Of a stretch of 64,000 nucleotides of DNA, positions 1 to 11,182 are shown piece by piece; position 1 is the stretch's first letter; each line of letters starts with the position of its first letter. The position numbers and the translations under genes are program-made. This stretch comes from Symbiodinium kawagutii. Lineage: Eukaryota > Sar > Dinophyceae > Suessiales > Symbiodiniaceae. The notes below the pieces were generated by a model. It saw nothing but the letters and a program-made list of their open reading frames with translations. It was not told where the DNA came from and did not search any database. Location of the stretch: assembly GCA_009767595.1 (NCBI GenBank), contig VSDK01021916.1, positions 189,727 through 253,726 of the forward strand. Direction: 5' to 3'.

Positions 1-35
1 TAAATCACCAACTGATGAACACCATGACCCTAACC

Positions 36-115
36 AGCTGCCCCCTACCTGCCCTACCTGCCCTACCTACCCCCTACCTGCCCTACCTGCCCTACCTACC
101 CTACCCTAGCCCCTG
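36..115. repeat. CCTACCTGC short tandem repeat
   Basis: Imperfect tandem copies of CCCTACCTGC / CCTACC. The tract is pyrimidine-rich and lies just upstream of the acceptor of the first candidate exon, so it may serve as its polypyrimidine tract. Confidence 0.8.
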
Positions 116-180
116 ACCCCGACCTGGCACACCTGCCTACCTCCTACCAGCACTGAGCACTCGGCCAGGCAGCCAGCCAG

Positions 181-242
181 GTGGCTGCCGCCTTGGATGG
201 TCGGGAACCCTTCAGCCGCAGGCAGAACGAGGCGCGGATCCG
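181..242 (+). CDS. candidate internal exon, unknown protein
   Basis: Follows a CCAGCCAG acceptor and ends at a GTGATC donor. The open frame reads VAAALDGREPFSRRQNEARI, with G/C-rich third positions compared with the AT-rich flanks. Length 62 nt. I recognise no family. The frame and donor are inferred from composition only. Confidence 0.4.
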
Positions 243-267
243 GTGATCAGCTGCTCACAGTAGGCAA

Positions 268-455
268 TGATGGTGGTAACTATATGAGCGCTCTAATATG
301 GTAATAGTAGTGGTAATAGATGGTAATATAGTAGTGGTAATAGATGGGAATAGTAGTGGTAATATTTTATGGGAATGTAGTGGTAATTATATGGCAATAG
401 TAGTGGTAATTATATTGATAATAGTAGTGGTAATGGTGATAAGAGTGGTACTGAT
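268..455. repeat. GGTAATAGTAGT degenerate tandem repeat
   Basis: Many imperfect copies of TGGTAATAGTAGTGGTAAT. No coding signal. It fills most of the stretch between the first exon and the family C element at 504. Confidence 0.8.
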
Positions 456-503
456 TGGGTGATAAGGATTAATTGGGGATCACCAAGAAAAGTTTATGAC
501 TTT

Positions 504-600
504 GGGGTTTCTCCAGATAGTGATACAGTGGTACCCCAAAGTGGTCGGTTTACTCCTATCAAAATGATTTGGGGGCACCTCTAGTTTGAGAAACCACCAC
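504..600 (+). mobile_element. family C MITE-like element
   Basis: Begins TTTGGGGTTTCTCCAGA and ends TTTGAGAAACCACCA, the imperfect inverted termini shared by about 13 copies in this window. Internal TACCCCAAA and TTTGGGGGCACC also match the family. Confidence 0.7.
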
Positions 601-760
601 TTGAATAATTACGAAAGTTTATCATGATTGACCATTTGTTGGCAATGATTCATCAAATCCATGGTGATCTTATTGTTAATAACCTAGTGTTACCTCTATA
701 GTTATAGGTTGATTCATTCATGTCGCAGAGATGAGCCATTGATGGCAGCCGTATTCGCAG

Positions 761-878
761 GATGCTCCCAGCAGCGCCATGAACTTTGCCATGGGCACCG
801 ATGGGCAGAAGAAGTGGAGCGACGTCTTTGCCATGGCCAAAGCTTTAGGAGACACGCCCGCGACCAGCGCGGCCAGGG
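761..878 (+). CDS. candidate internal exon, unknown protein
   Basis: Acceptor GTATTCGCAG then GAT; donor GTGGAG. The 118-nt open frame contains MNFAMGTDGQKKWSDVFAMA, with codons mostly ending in G or C. The composition differs sharply from the surrounding sequence, so I regard it as a real exon. No family is recognised. No in-frame start codon context shows that it is a first exon. Confidence 0.6.
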
Positions 879-1090
879 GTGGAGCCAACTGTAGAGCTGA
901 AGTGAAGTCAGGGATGGGCAGGTCAACATGATTCTGAGACATTCCTAAGACCTGCCTAGAAGTGAATCATGTTGATATCCTGTGCCAACAAGTTGGTCCC
1001 TAGGGATATCCTTTGCCAACAAGTTGGTTTATCGAAGGAACAACCCAGAAAAACAGCGAAACTGATGGAGCGCTCCTAGGACTAGTTCAG

Positions 1091-1176
1091 CACCTGGGAG
1101 TTCCTCGCAAAGGTTGACCAAACGAAGGGCGGCTTTGACAAAACAGCGGCAACTGCTGTGGAAGACCGCAGCCTTG
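1091..1176 (+). CDS. candidate internal exon, unknown protein
   Basis: Acceptor TAGTTCAG, donor GTGCCT. The frame contains TWEFLAKVDQTKGGFDKTAA. The 3' end GCAGCCTTGGTGCC is repeated 29 nt downstream, so the donor could be either copy. Not recognised. Confidence 0.5.
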
Positions 1177-1261
1177 GTGCCTAACTTAGAACGCAGCCTT
1201 GGTGCCTTGGTTACAGATAAAGTTGAAGCCGTGGATCAACATTGTTTCATCACGACCATTA

Positions 1262-1297
1262 ACCACCATCATCATCATCATCATCAACAACAACAAT
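1262..1297. repeat. CAT/CAA trinucleotide tract
   Basis: CATCATCATCATCATCATCAACAACAACAA, a short microsatellite in non-coding context. Confidence 0.9.
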
Positions 1298-1761
1298 GGA
1301 GTTGATAGGTTTTTGGATAAAACAGCTCAGTCATTGATGCAAGTGGAAATCACGGGCTTCAAGTGGCTGAAGTTCCATCCCTGTGTAGGTTTTGGGAAGG
1401 GTTGAATGGCAACGGTTGGCATGTTTTTGGCGGATCTCCTGCACGAAGGGCAGCTGATTGAATACAGATATCAGCAGTCAACTTCCCTCAGTTCGATATA
1501 ACTTTGAGGCATGCGACCCAGCTGCCACCATAACCCCAAGAAAACCAGACAACACAGGTGATCGTGCATATAGTGGTTTCTTAAAATTGGGAGCCTAAAC
1601 AGTGGATGATTTATTAATATCAATGACTAACGTTGGATGATTTAGCGGTCCTTTGTATACTGTTCAAGCCTGGCAAAGCTCCTGGCACTTCATCCTCAGC
1701 ACTTCCCATGCTTGGGCTTCGATCGTGAAACCATCGAGATGCATCCAAGCGCTGGCTCCAG

Positions 1762-1885
1762 GAGATTTTGAGATGCACTCGAAAGGCCAAGCTTCCCGTC
1801 TCTCGGCGGGGATGGAGCACCATGTGGCTGCCCAGCAGAAAATGGCTGCAGAGCAGTGGATCTTTTGCCTTTGGAATGTGAGAAG
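1762..1885 (+). CDS. candidate internal exon, unknown protein
   Basis: Acceptor GGCTCCAG then GAG; possible donors GTGAGA (after 1877) or GTGATC (after 1885). The open frame includes HSKGQASRLSAGMEHHVAAQ, followed by QKMAAEQW. It is polar and probably helical. A second frame is also open, so the reading is uncertain. Confidence 0.4.
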
Positions 1886-2540
1886 GTGATCATCAGATAT
1901 GATCAATCTGTACGTACATATTATATTATATTATGTTTTATGCCGCAGTGATGTGGTTTGTTCCATGGTGCTGTGTATGTTTGAATGGCAGGTGTTGCAA
2001 CCAAATTGGTAGCATCACTATTTTCAGTGCTTCTTCCCCAACAGCCTGACAGTTGCGCATCCCTCTTCCTTGCTGTAGTGCTTATCATGCTCAAAATAGT
2101 GAGCTAGGTGGTATCCAGCGTTATGGGCCATAACTTGGTATTTGCCATTCTTATCAGCTACTCTTCGCCCTACAAAGCAAGTCATGTGTGTTGCGCATTG
2201 TTTTTTTGTTCCATGGACGGTGGTGATTGCGCACAGAGGGACCTGAATCACCTCTCGAGCCTCTCAACATTGAACACTAATCATTCACCATCACTAATTG
2301 TATAGCTGCTAGCTATGACCACTTTGATCTAGCCACTTGCTGCACCAGTGGCATATCTGATGAACAAAAATTCATGGACCATTGCCATGCACCAGTAAAG
2401 CTAATAGTCCCATGATTCACCTTTGGATCGCAAGGTTTCCAGCCCTCCCGAATTTTTGGTTTCAGCTGGTGCGGGGTTGCCGAGCAACGAGGCCTCTGTC
2501 GTGAGAAGGGCCTCATTTTTCCGGTGATGCAACAGCTGTG

Positions 2541-2655
2541 CAGTGCAAGGCAGCAGCTGCAAAGGCACGGATGGGCCAGGAGCCGGTGCCGGGCATCCCG
2601 GCTGGCCTTTGAGCCGGGCCAGGAGCCCCCTAGGAGTGGCCGTTCACAGGCTAGG
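2541..2655 (+). CDS. possible exon, frame uncertain
   Basis: A GC-rich island in an AT-rich region, with several AG acceptors (GTGCAAG, GCTGCAAAG). Frames reading AKARMGQEPVPGIPAG and ASRLAFEPGQEPPRSGRS are both open over most of it. The composition suggests an exon; no donor or frame can be fixed. Confidence 0.25.
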
Positions 2656-2715
2656 GGAGTGCTATCCCAGATACTCCACGTATGGTATACCCACGCCTAT
2701 AAGATCCGATAAAAT

Positions 2716-3565
2716 GAGCCAAATGGATTGTTTACAGCACGTCGCAGTTTGATGTGGAGACGCATCATGTGGAGACTTATCATAATTGATGGGAACATGC
2801 ATTCAAAAATGACTAGTGATGGTTGTCAGTTGATGATTGGCGAGTTTCCCGTCCAGCTATCCTCAGTGAGTCTTACTGAGAATATGTTCCTTTGGATCCC
2901 ATGCTTTGAACATAGCTGGACAAGGTCCTAGTGATTTGGTGTGGCAACCCGAAAATCCAACTGTATCCATTGAGTACACACTTTCGCAATATGCAGAACT
3001 CGCAAATTTCGTAGCATCTTCAGTCGGTTTGTTCACATGTCAACTTGATTTCAGGCAGCTTGATGTACAATGTCTAATGTCGTTTGGGACAGAAATGATA
3101 GCACCGAACTATCTATGACTCCATTGTTATTTGCATAGAACATGCGTTGAGTTATCAGCGTAAATTCTGAAGGCCAGTCCGATATGTCCGGAAAAAAAAA
3201 AACATGAGCACACTACGATTGGCTAATGTCGTCAAACGACTTCCGAAAGGATCTGAAAATTGTTTTTTCTCAAAGGTTTTAGTTTTAATAGACCTTCAGC
3301 AACAAACAACAAAAATGATTATGAATCACTGGTCATGTCCAAAAAATATGTTCACTTAATGTTTAGTCACTTAATTGTTACTTCTAGACTATCCTTGTTG
3401 AATTTATTGATCTATATAATGACTGAATGTGAACTATCCAAAAACCTATATAACTATCCTAGAACTTGACTACCCCATACTATCCCATGAGCCATTAATG
3501 CCATAATGCAACGGTTTTTCAGTTTCTCCATTGGCAACCCCAGCGCTACGACTTGTCGTCTGCAG
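2716..3565. other. non-coding stretch
   Basis: AT-rich sequence with no open frame of coding composition and no repeat that I recognise. Probably intron. Confidence 0.5.
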
Positions 3566-3709
3566 GGTCTCCTGGGATCTCTGTCGAGCATGTCGATACT
3601 GGCCGGATGACCAACCAAACGTATGGTCCGATACGTGGGAGGACGACGGTTCCGAACCGAGTGGAGGCGAAGCTTCTGCAGGACAGAATGGATGTTGCCA
3701 AGAGGCCAA
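3566..3709 (+). CDS. candidate internal exon, unknown protein
   Basis: Acceptor CGTCTGCAG, donor GTAGGG. The open frame contains SVEHVDTGRMTNQTYGPIRG and ends VEAKLLQDRMDVAKRP. A second frame (WPDDQPNVWSDTWEDDGSEP) is also open. The exon call is reasonable but the frame is not settled. No family is recognised. Confidence 0.45.
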
Positions 3710-3738
3710 GTAGGGAGAAAATCAGCGGTGATCACAAT

Positions 3739-3800
3739 TGATGATGATGAGGAGGATGATGATGATGATGATGAGGAAGAGGAGGAGGAGGATTGTGACG
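3739..3800. repeat. GAT/GAG trinucleotide tract
   Basis: Runs of GATGATGAT and GAGGAG just downstream of the exon donor. The acidic poly-D/E translation is a by-product of the repeat. Confidence 0.85.
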
Positions 3801-5160
3801 ATGGTAATGTTGATAGTGAATGCCTTCATGATGTTGTATGCCAATGCACACTGATTTTGATGATGACACCGTTACTGTACCTTTTTCGGTTTTCGGTTTG
3901 TCCCTGTACATGGATGATATGTTTGGTTTCGTCGCATGCGTCGCATGATATATTTGCCGTTGCGGTTCTTGATGCCACGATCCGATGTGCATTGGATCAT
4001 GACACGACATGTATCAACCCTCACGCAGAGAGATTACAAGACCTCCGACCGCAGGATGCGACACTGACAGCGTTTTCCCCAAGGACAACTTGGAAGAATC
4101 GTGGCCAGTGATGCAGATGCTTGGATGCAGTGCCAGCACTTGTGAGAATCCGCCCACAGCCATATGACCGATGATTGGGCAACCATCAACCGTTGATCGG
4201 TGCTCATCGGTCTTCGCTATGGTGGTAAGACTGGCTTGCTTGAAGTTGCTGTGTCTGAAAGACACAGGAAGTAATTGTTGTCCTGGGTCTGCAATTTTAT
4301 ATGTGGTGCTTAAAGTTGTCCTAGGTCTGCAATTGGTTGCAGGGTTTTTGAGCACACCTATGGATGATTGGATTGTGTTTTTCAGATTGCAAGATCAATA
4401 GAAAATAAGAGACAGGATCATGAAGTGATGTTACTAACTCGCATTGACATGTTCGGTCTTTCTAACAATTCTCTTGTTTTTGCAACAGATTTGGGTTGTC
4501 ACGAAGCATGTGCTTCTCCCTTGCCACCTTGAGGACAATGCTTGCCTTGGCCTACAGTTTCTAGCTAGCATATTTGGGAATTGTTGAGAAGTGGGCTGCC
4601 GAGGGAACCCCAAACGGCTTATCTTTGGATGTTATTTGTAGTAAAGCCATCACAAGGGGCTGTTCTTAGAAGCAAGGTATACACATTCCTGGGTGTCGTT
4701 GTGTTTCTGTGCTTTCATCATGATCAGCATGTGGAAATAGGATCATGATGCGCTCGTCCTGTTAGGCATTAGTAACCAATGCTTCATGTGGGTGCCATGC
4801 CATAACCAATGGGCCCCACCAAAAAGTTATCATTTTGGCAGGAAACGATTTGTTTGGGGAGTACCACTATTTTGGCACATACGAAAGTAACTCACTTGAA
4901 TCTAACACATTGAACATTTGCCCAGGAATGAAACTCATTGAATATTTGGTGCTGTCTCCAAGTTGGTGGACGCTTTATTGGGATCCTTGCAATGGATTTG
5001 TTCAGCTTTCCTCAAGCTATGGTTTAGATGAGGGTGTGCATTTAACTGTACAGTTCCTTGCCCATTTCCTTTGGCTGCACAAACAGATTCATAAATGATT
5101 ACTGTGTTTTTTTCATAAATTACATTTGATGACATCGACAATTACCCGCTCATGATGATG
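3801..5160. other. non-coding stretch
   Basis: No coding-type composition and no recognised repeat. CTGGGTCTGCAATT and CTAGGTCTGCAATT at about 4280 and 4321 form one short direct duplication. Confidence 0.5.
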
Positions 5161-5475
5161 TGTATATTATACCCACATACTTAAGTATTGACACACATGA
5201 TATGTGTATATATAGTTATATATATATAAATAATATCATTACTTATCTAAATCTGTATGGATATATGAACACTGATATGTGAATATATACATAGTAATCC
5301 CTTCTGTTTGATCTTATACTGGCATATAAGTACATAAATATATATATATACACATAAATAGTTATATATATATATTTATCTATACATAGAAGTAACAAAT
5401 ATATATAGAGAGAGAGAGAGAAAGAGAACGAGAGGGATACTTATATGAAAATATATATATATATATATACGTTAC
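5161..5475. repeat. TA-rich and GA microsatellite block
   Basis: Repeated (TA)n tracts, with AGAGAGAGAGAGAG near 5407. No gene signal. Confidence 0.85.
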
Positions 5476-5491
5476 ATATGCATTTATTGAA

Positions 5492-5649
5492 AGGTAATTT
5501 TTGCTTATGGACGCTGCCGTGTGGAGGTTGGAACATTGGCAAGTTGGAAGGTGGGCGCCGCGTGAACGCTGGGTGGTCCAAAGCTTCCCGCCTCGCCAAG
5601 ACACCGGCCGCTCGGGCGCCGCAGTGGGAGCGCAGGGGAAGCCAACGGG
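5492..5649 (+). CDS. candidate internal exon, unknown protein
   Basis: A GC-rich island directly after a TA repeat; donor GTGGTT, a donor hexamer also used at 14703 and 43851. Two frames are open: one contains WRLEHWQVGRWAPRERWVVQ, the other RRVNAGWSKASRLAKTPAAR. The acceptor is weak (TTGAAAG). Exon likely, frame unresolved. Confidence 0.45.
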
Positions 5650-5760
5650 GTGGTTCATAGCGGCTGGTACCAGGGGTTCATGGTGGTTACGTGTTCATGG
5701 TGTTTCATGGTGGCTAAGGCGCCGGTTAAGGGTTCATGGTGGCTCATAGTGGTTAAGGAC
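5650..5760. repeat. GGTTCATGGTGG imperfect repeat
   Basis: Several imperfect copies of GGTTCATGGTGGTTACGTG-like sequence immediately after the exon donor. Confidence 0.7.
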
Positions 5761-6620
5761 TCGTAGTGCTTGATACAAGGAATACATAAGCAATGACAAA
5801 TGGGGATCCAGCGTGTTACTAGTGGGATATCCAGCTGTTCAGGGTTCATAGTGGTTCATAATGGTTACCTGGCAGAGAAATTAGCAGCAAGATTCAGCGA
5901 ATGAGAGGCCCTGATGCTAATGCCAGCTAGTGGTTATTGCTAGTTCCTAAATAATCTAGTATATTATGCTGGTCAATGTGGTTAATGCTGGTGAATACTA
6001 GATTTTAATCTGGTAGATTCAGCAAAATCAACACTAGTGGTTAATGCTAGTTCTTCATGACGGATCCAGCTGTTGATAAACAAACCCCCTACTTCTACCA
6101 TAGCTGTTTTTTATCCACATGAAGTAGCTGTCCCATGCTGTCCCGTGGTTTATGTGATACAGAACCTCCCATTTGTTGGGGTGACTCATTGTGATTCACC
6201 TCAATTGCCGGAATTCAACGTTCGCTGGGTTCTCCCAGCATTGCAGTAGTAGAAACTCCAGTCAGGACGAATGGGGCGGGTAATAGTTTGCTTATCAAGA
6301 GGGAGTATCGAGTACGGAAACAGAAGCAGGACACTCCATGGTTTGGTGCATGCTGGGTGATTATTGTTGAGGTTTGTATGGTCATACCGTGATTTCTGGT
6401 GGATCTTGTGCAGTGCTTGAGAAATTCATTGATACCTTGGCGGCTGGGTTTCGGAGCCCAGGAGTATCGCTTGATGCCAGAGTAACTTCTGGGACAAAGA
6501 TGCGCATGTCAATTTTTAGATGCACACATCAAGTGCACATTGTGTATATCCATGTACTTTGAAACGGTCACAGGTTACATCCAACCTTCGCCAAATGTTC
6601 ACAACTCAGGTTTGTTTCAG

Positions 6621-6786
6621 GGGGATGTTACTCACCAGCCGATGATGGTTAACGCTTCGCCGCTTCGCGAAGAGGTTCTGGTGGACGAGGAGCCACCCTG
6701 TGACCTGTTGACCTATGTCGAGTTGACCAACAGCGGCGGAAGGATATTGCGCGGAGGCGCCACACCATTCAGCTCGACAGCAATAG
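6621..6786 (+). CDS. candidate internal exon, unknown protein
   Basis: Strong acceptor GTTTGTTTCAG; phase-0 frame opening GDVTHQPMMVNASPLREEVL and continuing through DEEPPCDLLTYVELTNSGGR. A TAG stop comes 3 codons after the last plausible residues, and no GT donor precedes it (ATAG/GATAGA is the junction seen). Either a non-canonical donor or a terminal exon. Family not recognised. Confidence 0.55.
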
Positions 6787-6843
6787 GATAGAAGTTGGCA
6801 GATATCCAGGGTATCAACTTGACGATACATCATTGTGATCACT

Positions 6844-6950
6844 GGCTGCTGGTTGGGAGGGAGCGATGAGCTTGCCAGACGTATCCTTATAGCCCTTTTT
6901 GGGCCTCTAGAGGGGAAGCTGAGAAGCTACCAGGAGGGTTCTAATTCTAA
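6844..6950 (+). mobile_element. family D element copy
   Basis: GGTTGGGAGGGAGC at the 5' side, then TATCC, TTTTT, GGGGAAGCTGAG and CTACCAGGAG in the same order as the copies at 46807 and 58242. The 3' end TTCTAAACCA is degraded. Confidence 0.6.
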
Positions 6951-7858
6951 ACCAAATGCTAGCTTGGTGATTCATTTTTGTGTATATTATCTTCATGACC
7001 CACCATTGGTTGGTTATGTAGTTGGTTTGTTGATGGTTGGTGTTGGGGGATGGTCCGTCGCTTTTTATATTTATTCCGTATCACCTTGGCAATGATTTTT
7101 GCCCGCTCGATGTTTCGATTCATGACCGCAACGGACCAAAGCATTGGAAGAAAAACATGTAAATGTGACAAAGGAACCTCGTTCTTGGCAAGCAACAAAC
7201 CATTCATCAAAAAATATGATTGGTCATCATCATTAATTACCAACCACTACTGCGCGCTCAAAAAACGATTCTCAAGGCATCATGTTTCAACAATTGTTAT
7301 TTGATATGATCTTTCAGTGTAAGCAGAAAGATATTCAAAGCATCATGCATCCAGAACTACCTCGTGAAGGACTACCTTGCCAACTTGGTCACATTTGGTC
7401 ACCCCAAGAAGCGATCTATGCAGTTCCAAGCAAAGCTGACATTTGGGCGCAACAACAGACAACCCTTTGGCCATGAACACTCATGAAACATCACCAACTG
7501 CCCATCAGTCTTCCCAATGGGCTCTTTTGGTCTTCTCGTGGTGGTAGTGGCTCACATCCCTCGTGTATCTTATGAAAGAAGTATTCAAGATCAACACACT
7601 CAGGTTTCAGATTCAATCTTCTTACATGACCAGATTCACGACACCCGACATTGCTCTTCACAGCTATCCTTTGTGGTTTGGATTTCCAACCAACCTCGGC
7701 GAAACTGTTTTTGTTTTCATGGTACTGACAGGTACACCATTTGCAGGGACAATCATCGACACGTACATGAACATCAAAATCGTTACCTTCATTATCCACC
7801 ATTGTTGCAAATGAAACTCAGACCCCTATGCTTGTCGGGTCTAAACTCTGCTTCTCAG

Positions 7859-8007
7859 CCGCACCATTTCGTTGAAGCAGGCACCGTGGTGACCCCGCAG
7901 CAGCTGGTGTTGTGTGGCAGTCGAGACGGACCTTTCTGGCAGAATGACATGGTCTTGTTGGAGAACTGGCTGGAGATCGAGGCGTCGATGCCCCTGTTGG
8001 TTGGTTG
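7859..8007 (+). CDS. candidate internal exon, unknown protein
   Basis: Acceptor GCTTCTCAG, donor GTAGCT (the same hexamer as at 15785 and 51875). The phase-0 frame reads PHHFVEAGTVVTPQQLVLCG, then RDGPFWQNDMVLLENWLEIE. Third positions are G/C-rich. One of the cleaner exons here; no family is recognised. Confidence 0.6.
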
Positions 8008-8367
8008 GTAGCTTGGTACAGCTGCTTGATGGTCTTGATGGTCAAAATCAATGGTCATCCACAGGGATAAAGGATGGGTACCAGTGGTTGATAAAGTTAT
8101 AGTTGGTGGTTTGAAGGACAAGTTTCTGTTATTGTGAGGGGTTGAGGTTTCTGTTCTTGGTCGCTTTGATTGACAAGTTTCTGTTATGCATGTATACGTA
8201 TATATTTATATATATATATATTTATTTTTTGTTATTTACAGATATATATATATTTAAATATCTATATATCTAAATATTACATATATGTATGCATGTAAAC
8301 CAATATGTGAGGGATGTTTGGTTGACAAACATATTTTTTTTTGATGGCAAAACCACGCACCAATCAG

Positions 8368-8471
8368 CACCTGTCGGTGTCCCGGCACACCAGCGTGGGC
8401 CTTCCCATCGGTGGATCAACGGCGATGGGTCGGGACCAACCAGCCATGGGTGGAGATTCCGACAGCTGAAC
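8368..8471 (+). CDS. candidate internal exon, two open frames
   Basis: Acceptor CCAATCAG. The phase-0 frame HLSVSRHTSVGLPIGGSTAM has G/C-rich third positions but meets TGA at 8465 with no GT donor before it. The alternative frame (VPAHQRGPSHRWINGDGSGP) runs to a GTGCTT donor. Exon probable, frame undecided. Confidence 0.4.
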
Positions 8472-8610
8472 ATGTGCTTTGGGATGAGCAAGCAGGGCTA
8501 CAGGATTTGGATCCGCAGCAATAAGGATGTGATGAAATTATAAAGCTCAAACCATCATCAATTCTAGATCCAGGCCAAGGATGCCTGGCCAAACCCTTCA
8601 TGCACCAAGT

Positions 8611-8717
8611 GGGCGTTTCTCAAGCCAGAGGGGACCCCCCAAATTTTCATCCAGTTTGTTAAGATTTATGCGCCATTTATAGAGATATTTATAGTTCCAA
8701 ATTTTGAGAAACCCCCA
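8611..8717 (-). mobile_element. family C MITE-like element
   Basis: Starts GGGCGTTTCTCAAGCCAGAG and ends CAAATTTTGAGAAACCCCC. Internal order is the reverse of the 39455 copy. Confidence 0.75.
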
Positions 8718-9054
8718 AGTGGATGAATCATTATCCATGGCAATGATGCGATTCTACACGTGCTGGAGCTTTTGTTCCCAACAATTATACCGCTAAACCG
8801 TTCAGATCCGTTCTTGTTGGGCAAACAGTTCAGCAAACTGCCAATATCAATGGTTCATAAATCTTTTCGCAGTAACAGCACCATTGCCAAAGGAATGGCT
8901 GTAGCTTTGTTGGGCAACACTTACATCATCAAGTCGCTATCCTGTAAAACTCCTGTCCTCACCATAGACGTGGACCTCAGCTGGGCTCGGCTTGGCACAG
9001 CACGGGTTCCATTTCGCGACCGCTCGCCACGGTAGGCCGACTACGAGTCTGCAG

Positions 9055-9158
9055 CCTTGCTGGCTGCCCTGCGCACCTGCAACAGCTTGGTGCCTGGGAC
9101 GAGCTGGTAGCCAGGCTGTTGGAGCGGCCCCCAGTGGCCGCCCCGCAAGGGCTTATTG
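9055..9158 (+). CDS. candidate exon with helical-repeat-like sequence
   Basis: Acceptor GAGTCTGCAG, donor GTAGTA. The frame contains CPAHLQQLGAWDELVARLLE then RPPVAAPQG. The pattern LxxLGxWDEL resembles a TPR/HEAT-type helical repeat of the kind found in large scaffold or PIKK proteins, but one exon is not enough to name a family. Codons end mainly in G or C. Confidence 0.5.
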
Positions 9159-9303
9159 GTAGTACAGGGTCAGTAACCTAAGTTGGTTAGGGGTTGGTTC
9201 TTGTAAGGATGGTACCAACCTCATTGGTAGATGTTGATTTGCAAGGTGAGTTGTTCTTCCTTTTGGGCCAGCAGGATTTGTCATTCACCAGAATCATCAT
9301 TGT

Positions 9304-9321
9304 CAGCAGCAGCAGCAGCAG

Positions 9322-9383
<62 letters not shown>

Positions 9384-9384
9384 C
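9304..9384. repeat. AGC then CAT trinucleotide microsatellite
   Basis: About six AGC units followed by about twenty perfect CAT units. Long homopolymer translations (poly-S, poly-H/I) come from it. Confidence 0.95.
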
Positions 9385-9473
9385 CACCAGTTATATTGAC
9401 AAGAATTTATTATGAAAATCAAGTGAATCCCCATCATGAAGCACATCTTGATATTTTGTTTGTTTTTCATCAT

Positions 9474-9494
9474 TATATATATATATATATATAT
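9474..9494. repeat. (TA)n microsatellite
   Basis: Perfect TA run of about ten units. Confidence 0.95.
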
Positions 9495-9533
9495 CACTTT
9501 TAACCACACTTCGAAGTATAATGATACGTGCAG

Positions 9534-9635
9534 TACATGCGCAACCAGCCACGAACGAGGTCTTGCAAAAAGCAGCCGAGCTTTCACTGCAGGACGGGGG
9601 CGGCAGAGCAGCAAAATAGGAAGCCCCCGTAATTG
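9534..9635 (+). CDS. possible exon, frame uncertain
   Basis: Follows CGTGCAG. A phase-0 frame YMRNQPRTRSCKKQPSFHCR and another reading NEVLQKAAELSLQDGGGRAA both stay open to a stop near 9632. The composition is GC-rich against AT-rich flanks. No clear donor. Confidence 0.3.
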
Positions 9636-9977
9636 ACAGTTCTGTTGCGCAGGTTTTTTTCCCTTCAAAGAAGGTTTTCCCTGCAAATTGTTCACCATAG
9701 ACTCTATGTAGCGATTTCCTCAGTATCACTTTGGACTGAAATTGACAGTTAAAACAAGGCTTTGAACGTCCATTTTTCCATCAACCAACCATGTGAATAC
9801 AGGGTTCAAGGAAATCCTGATCGGCTGGATGGTCGAAAGAGTTTCCGTTGATAGATGACTTGCTGACCATCGGAGCCACTGATGCATACAAGTGTAGTGT
9901 TGATCTTGGATACGTAAACCAAAGGATTATTGACTGGGGGGAGAGTCCCGATCCGCAGAGATCAGCTTTGATTTTTT

Positions 9978-10024
9978 TTCGTTTTCGGGTTTCGGTTTTC
10001 GCTTTTCGGTTTTCGGCTTTCGGA

Positions 10025-10058
<34 letters not shown>

Positions 10059-10080
10059 CTTTCGGTTTTCGGTTTTCGGC

Positions 10081-10119
<39 letters not shown>

Positions 10120-10235
10120 TGTTTTCGCTTTTCGGTTTTCGGCTTTCGGTTTTCGGCTTTCGGTTTTCGGTTTTTGGTTTCGGTTTTCGGCTTTGGGTTT
10201 TCGGCTTTTGGTTTTCGGCTTTGGGTTTTCGGGTT
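9978..10235 (+). repeat. TTTTCGG heptamer array 1
   Basis: Tandem degenerate heptamers TTTTCGG, with variants TTTCGGC and TTTTGGG. Open frames of 140-150 residues through here (repeated FGFRFSVF or RKPKTENR) are by-products of a 21-bp codon/heptamer period. Confidence 0.95.
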
Positions 10236-10887
10236 TGAGCTTTACAGTTGTAAGGTCAGAGTTTATGGTTTGAGACCTTTGGGCTTAGGTTTGCCAGGGT
10301 TTGTGTTTTTCTTTTGGGTTTGATGGTTTAGGGTTTATGGCTTCAGGGCTCTGGGGTTTGTGGTGTGAGCATTGGTTTTAGGGTTCATGGTTGTTTTTTT
10401 TTTCTGTTTTTAGGTCGTCGATTGTTTTAGGATATTTTAGGGTTGATGGTTTTACGGGTTTAGGTAGTCATTGTTTTAGGGTCTTGGGTTCCAGGTTTTA
10501 TATTTTTCTTTATGGCTTCAGGTTTGACGGGTCTATGCTCTTAAGGTTTAGGGTTTTTGCTTTTAGGTTAAGGGTTTAGGTTTTCAGGTTATGGTATGAG
10601 TCTTTGCTTTTGAGGTTTGTGGTTTTAGGATTGGTAGTTTTAGTGTTTATGGTTTTAGGATTTTAGGCTGCATGGTTTCGGTTGCTGGTTTTAGGGTCTT
10701 GGGGTCTATGGTTTTATGAACCTAGGTTCATGGTTTTAGGGTTTATGTTTTAGGATTTATGGTTATGGTTTTAGGGTTTTCTTTTACTGTGGTTTTATTG
10801 TTTTACGTTTCTTGTTGTAGAATTGGAAATTTAGAATATATGTTGCCCTTCTGAGGATTTTGTTTTTAGGGTTCAGGTTTGAAGGTT
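10236..10887 (+). repeat. degenerate TTTAGGG-like block
   Basis: Dense GGTTTAGGGTTT, GTTTTAGGGTTTATGG and related motifs on the + strand between the two TTTTCGG arrays. TTTAGGG is the telomeric repeat of plants and many algae, so this looks like decayed interstitial telomere-type sequence. No gene. Confidence 0.75.
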
Positions 10888-10991
10888 TCAGTTTTCGGTT
10901 TTCGGCTTTCGGTTTTCGGCTTCCGGTTTTCGGCTTTCGGTTTTCGGTTTTCGGATTTCGGTTTTCGGCTTTCGGTTTTCGGTTTTGGGTC

Positions 10992-11045
<54 letters not shown>

Positions 11046-11182
11046 CTTTCGGTTTTTGGTTTTTGGTTTTCGGTTTTCGGCTTTCGGTTTTCGGTTTTCG
11101 GTTTTCGGCTTTCGGTTTTCGGTTTTCGGTTTTCGGCTTCCGGTTTTCGGTGTTCGGTTTTCGGTTTTCGGCTTTCGGACTT
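10888..11182 (+). repeat. TTTTCGG heptamer array 2
   Basis: Same heptamer and variants as array 1, in the same orientation, ending abruptly at CTTTCGGACTTCGAATCC. Confidence 0.95.

Noticed and set aside
3623-4111. 162-residue frame
   Set aside because: Starts in the wrong frame of the 3566-3709 exon and passes through a GAT/GAG repeat; the acidic stretch is repeat-derived.
7517-8011. 164-residue frame extending left of the 7859 exon
   Set aside because: Only the part after the GCTTCTCAG acceptor has coding composition; the upstream part is AT-rich and intron-like.
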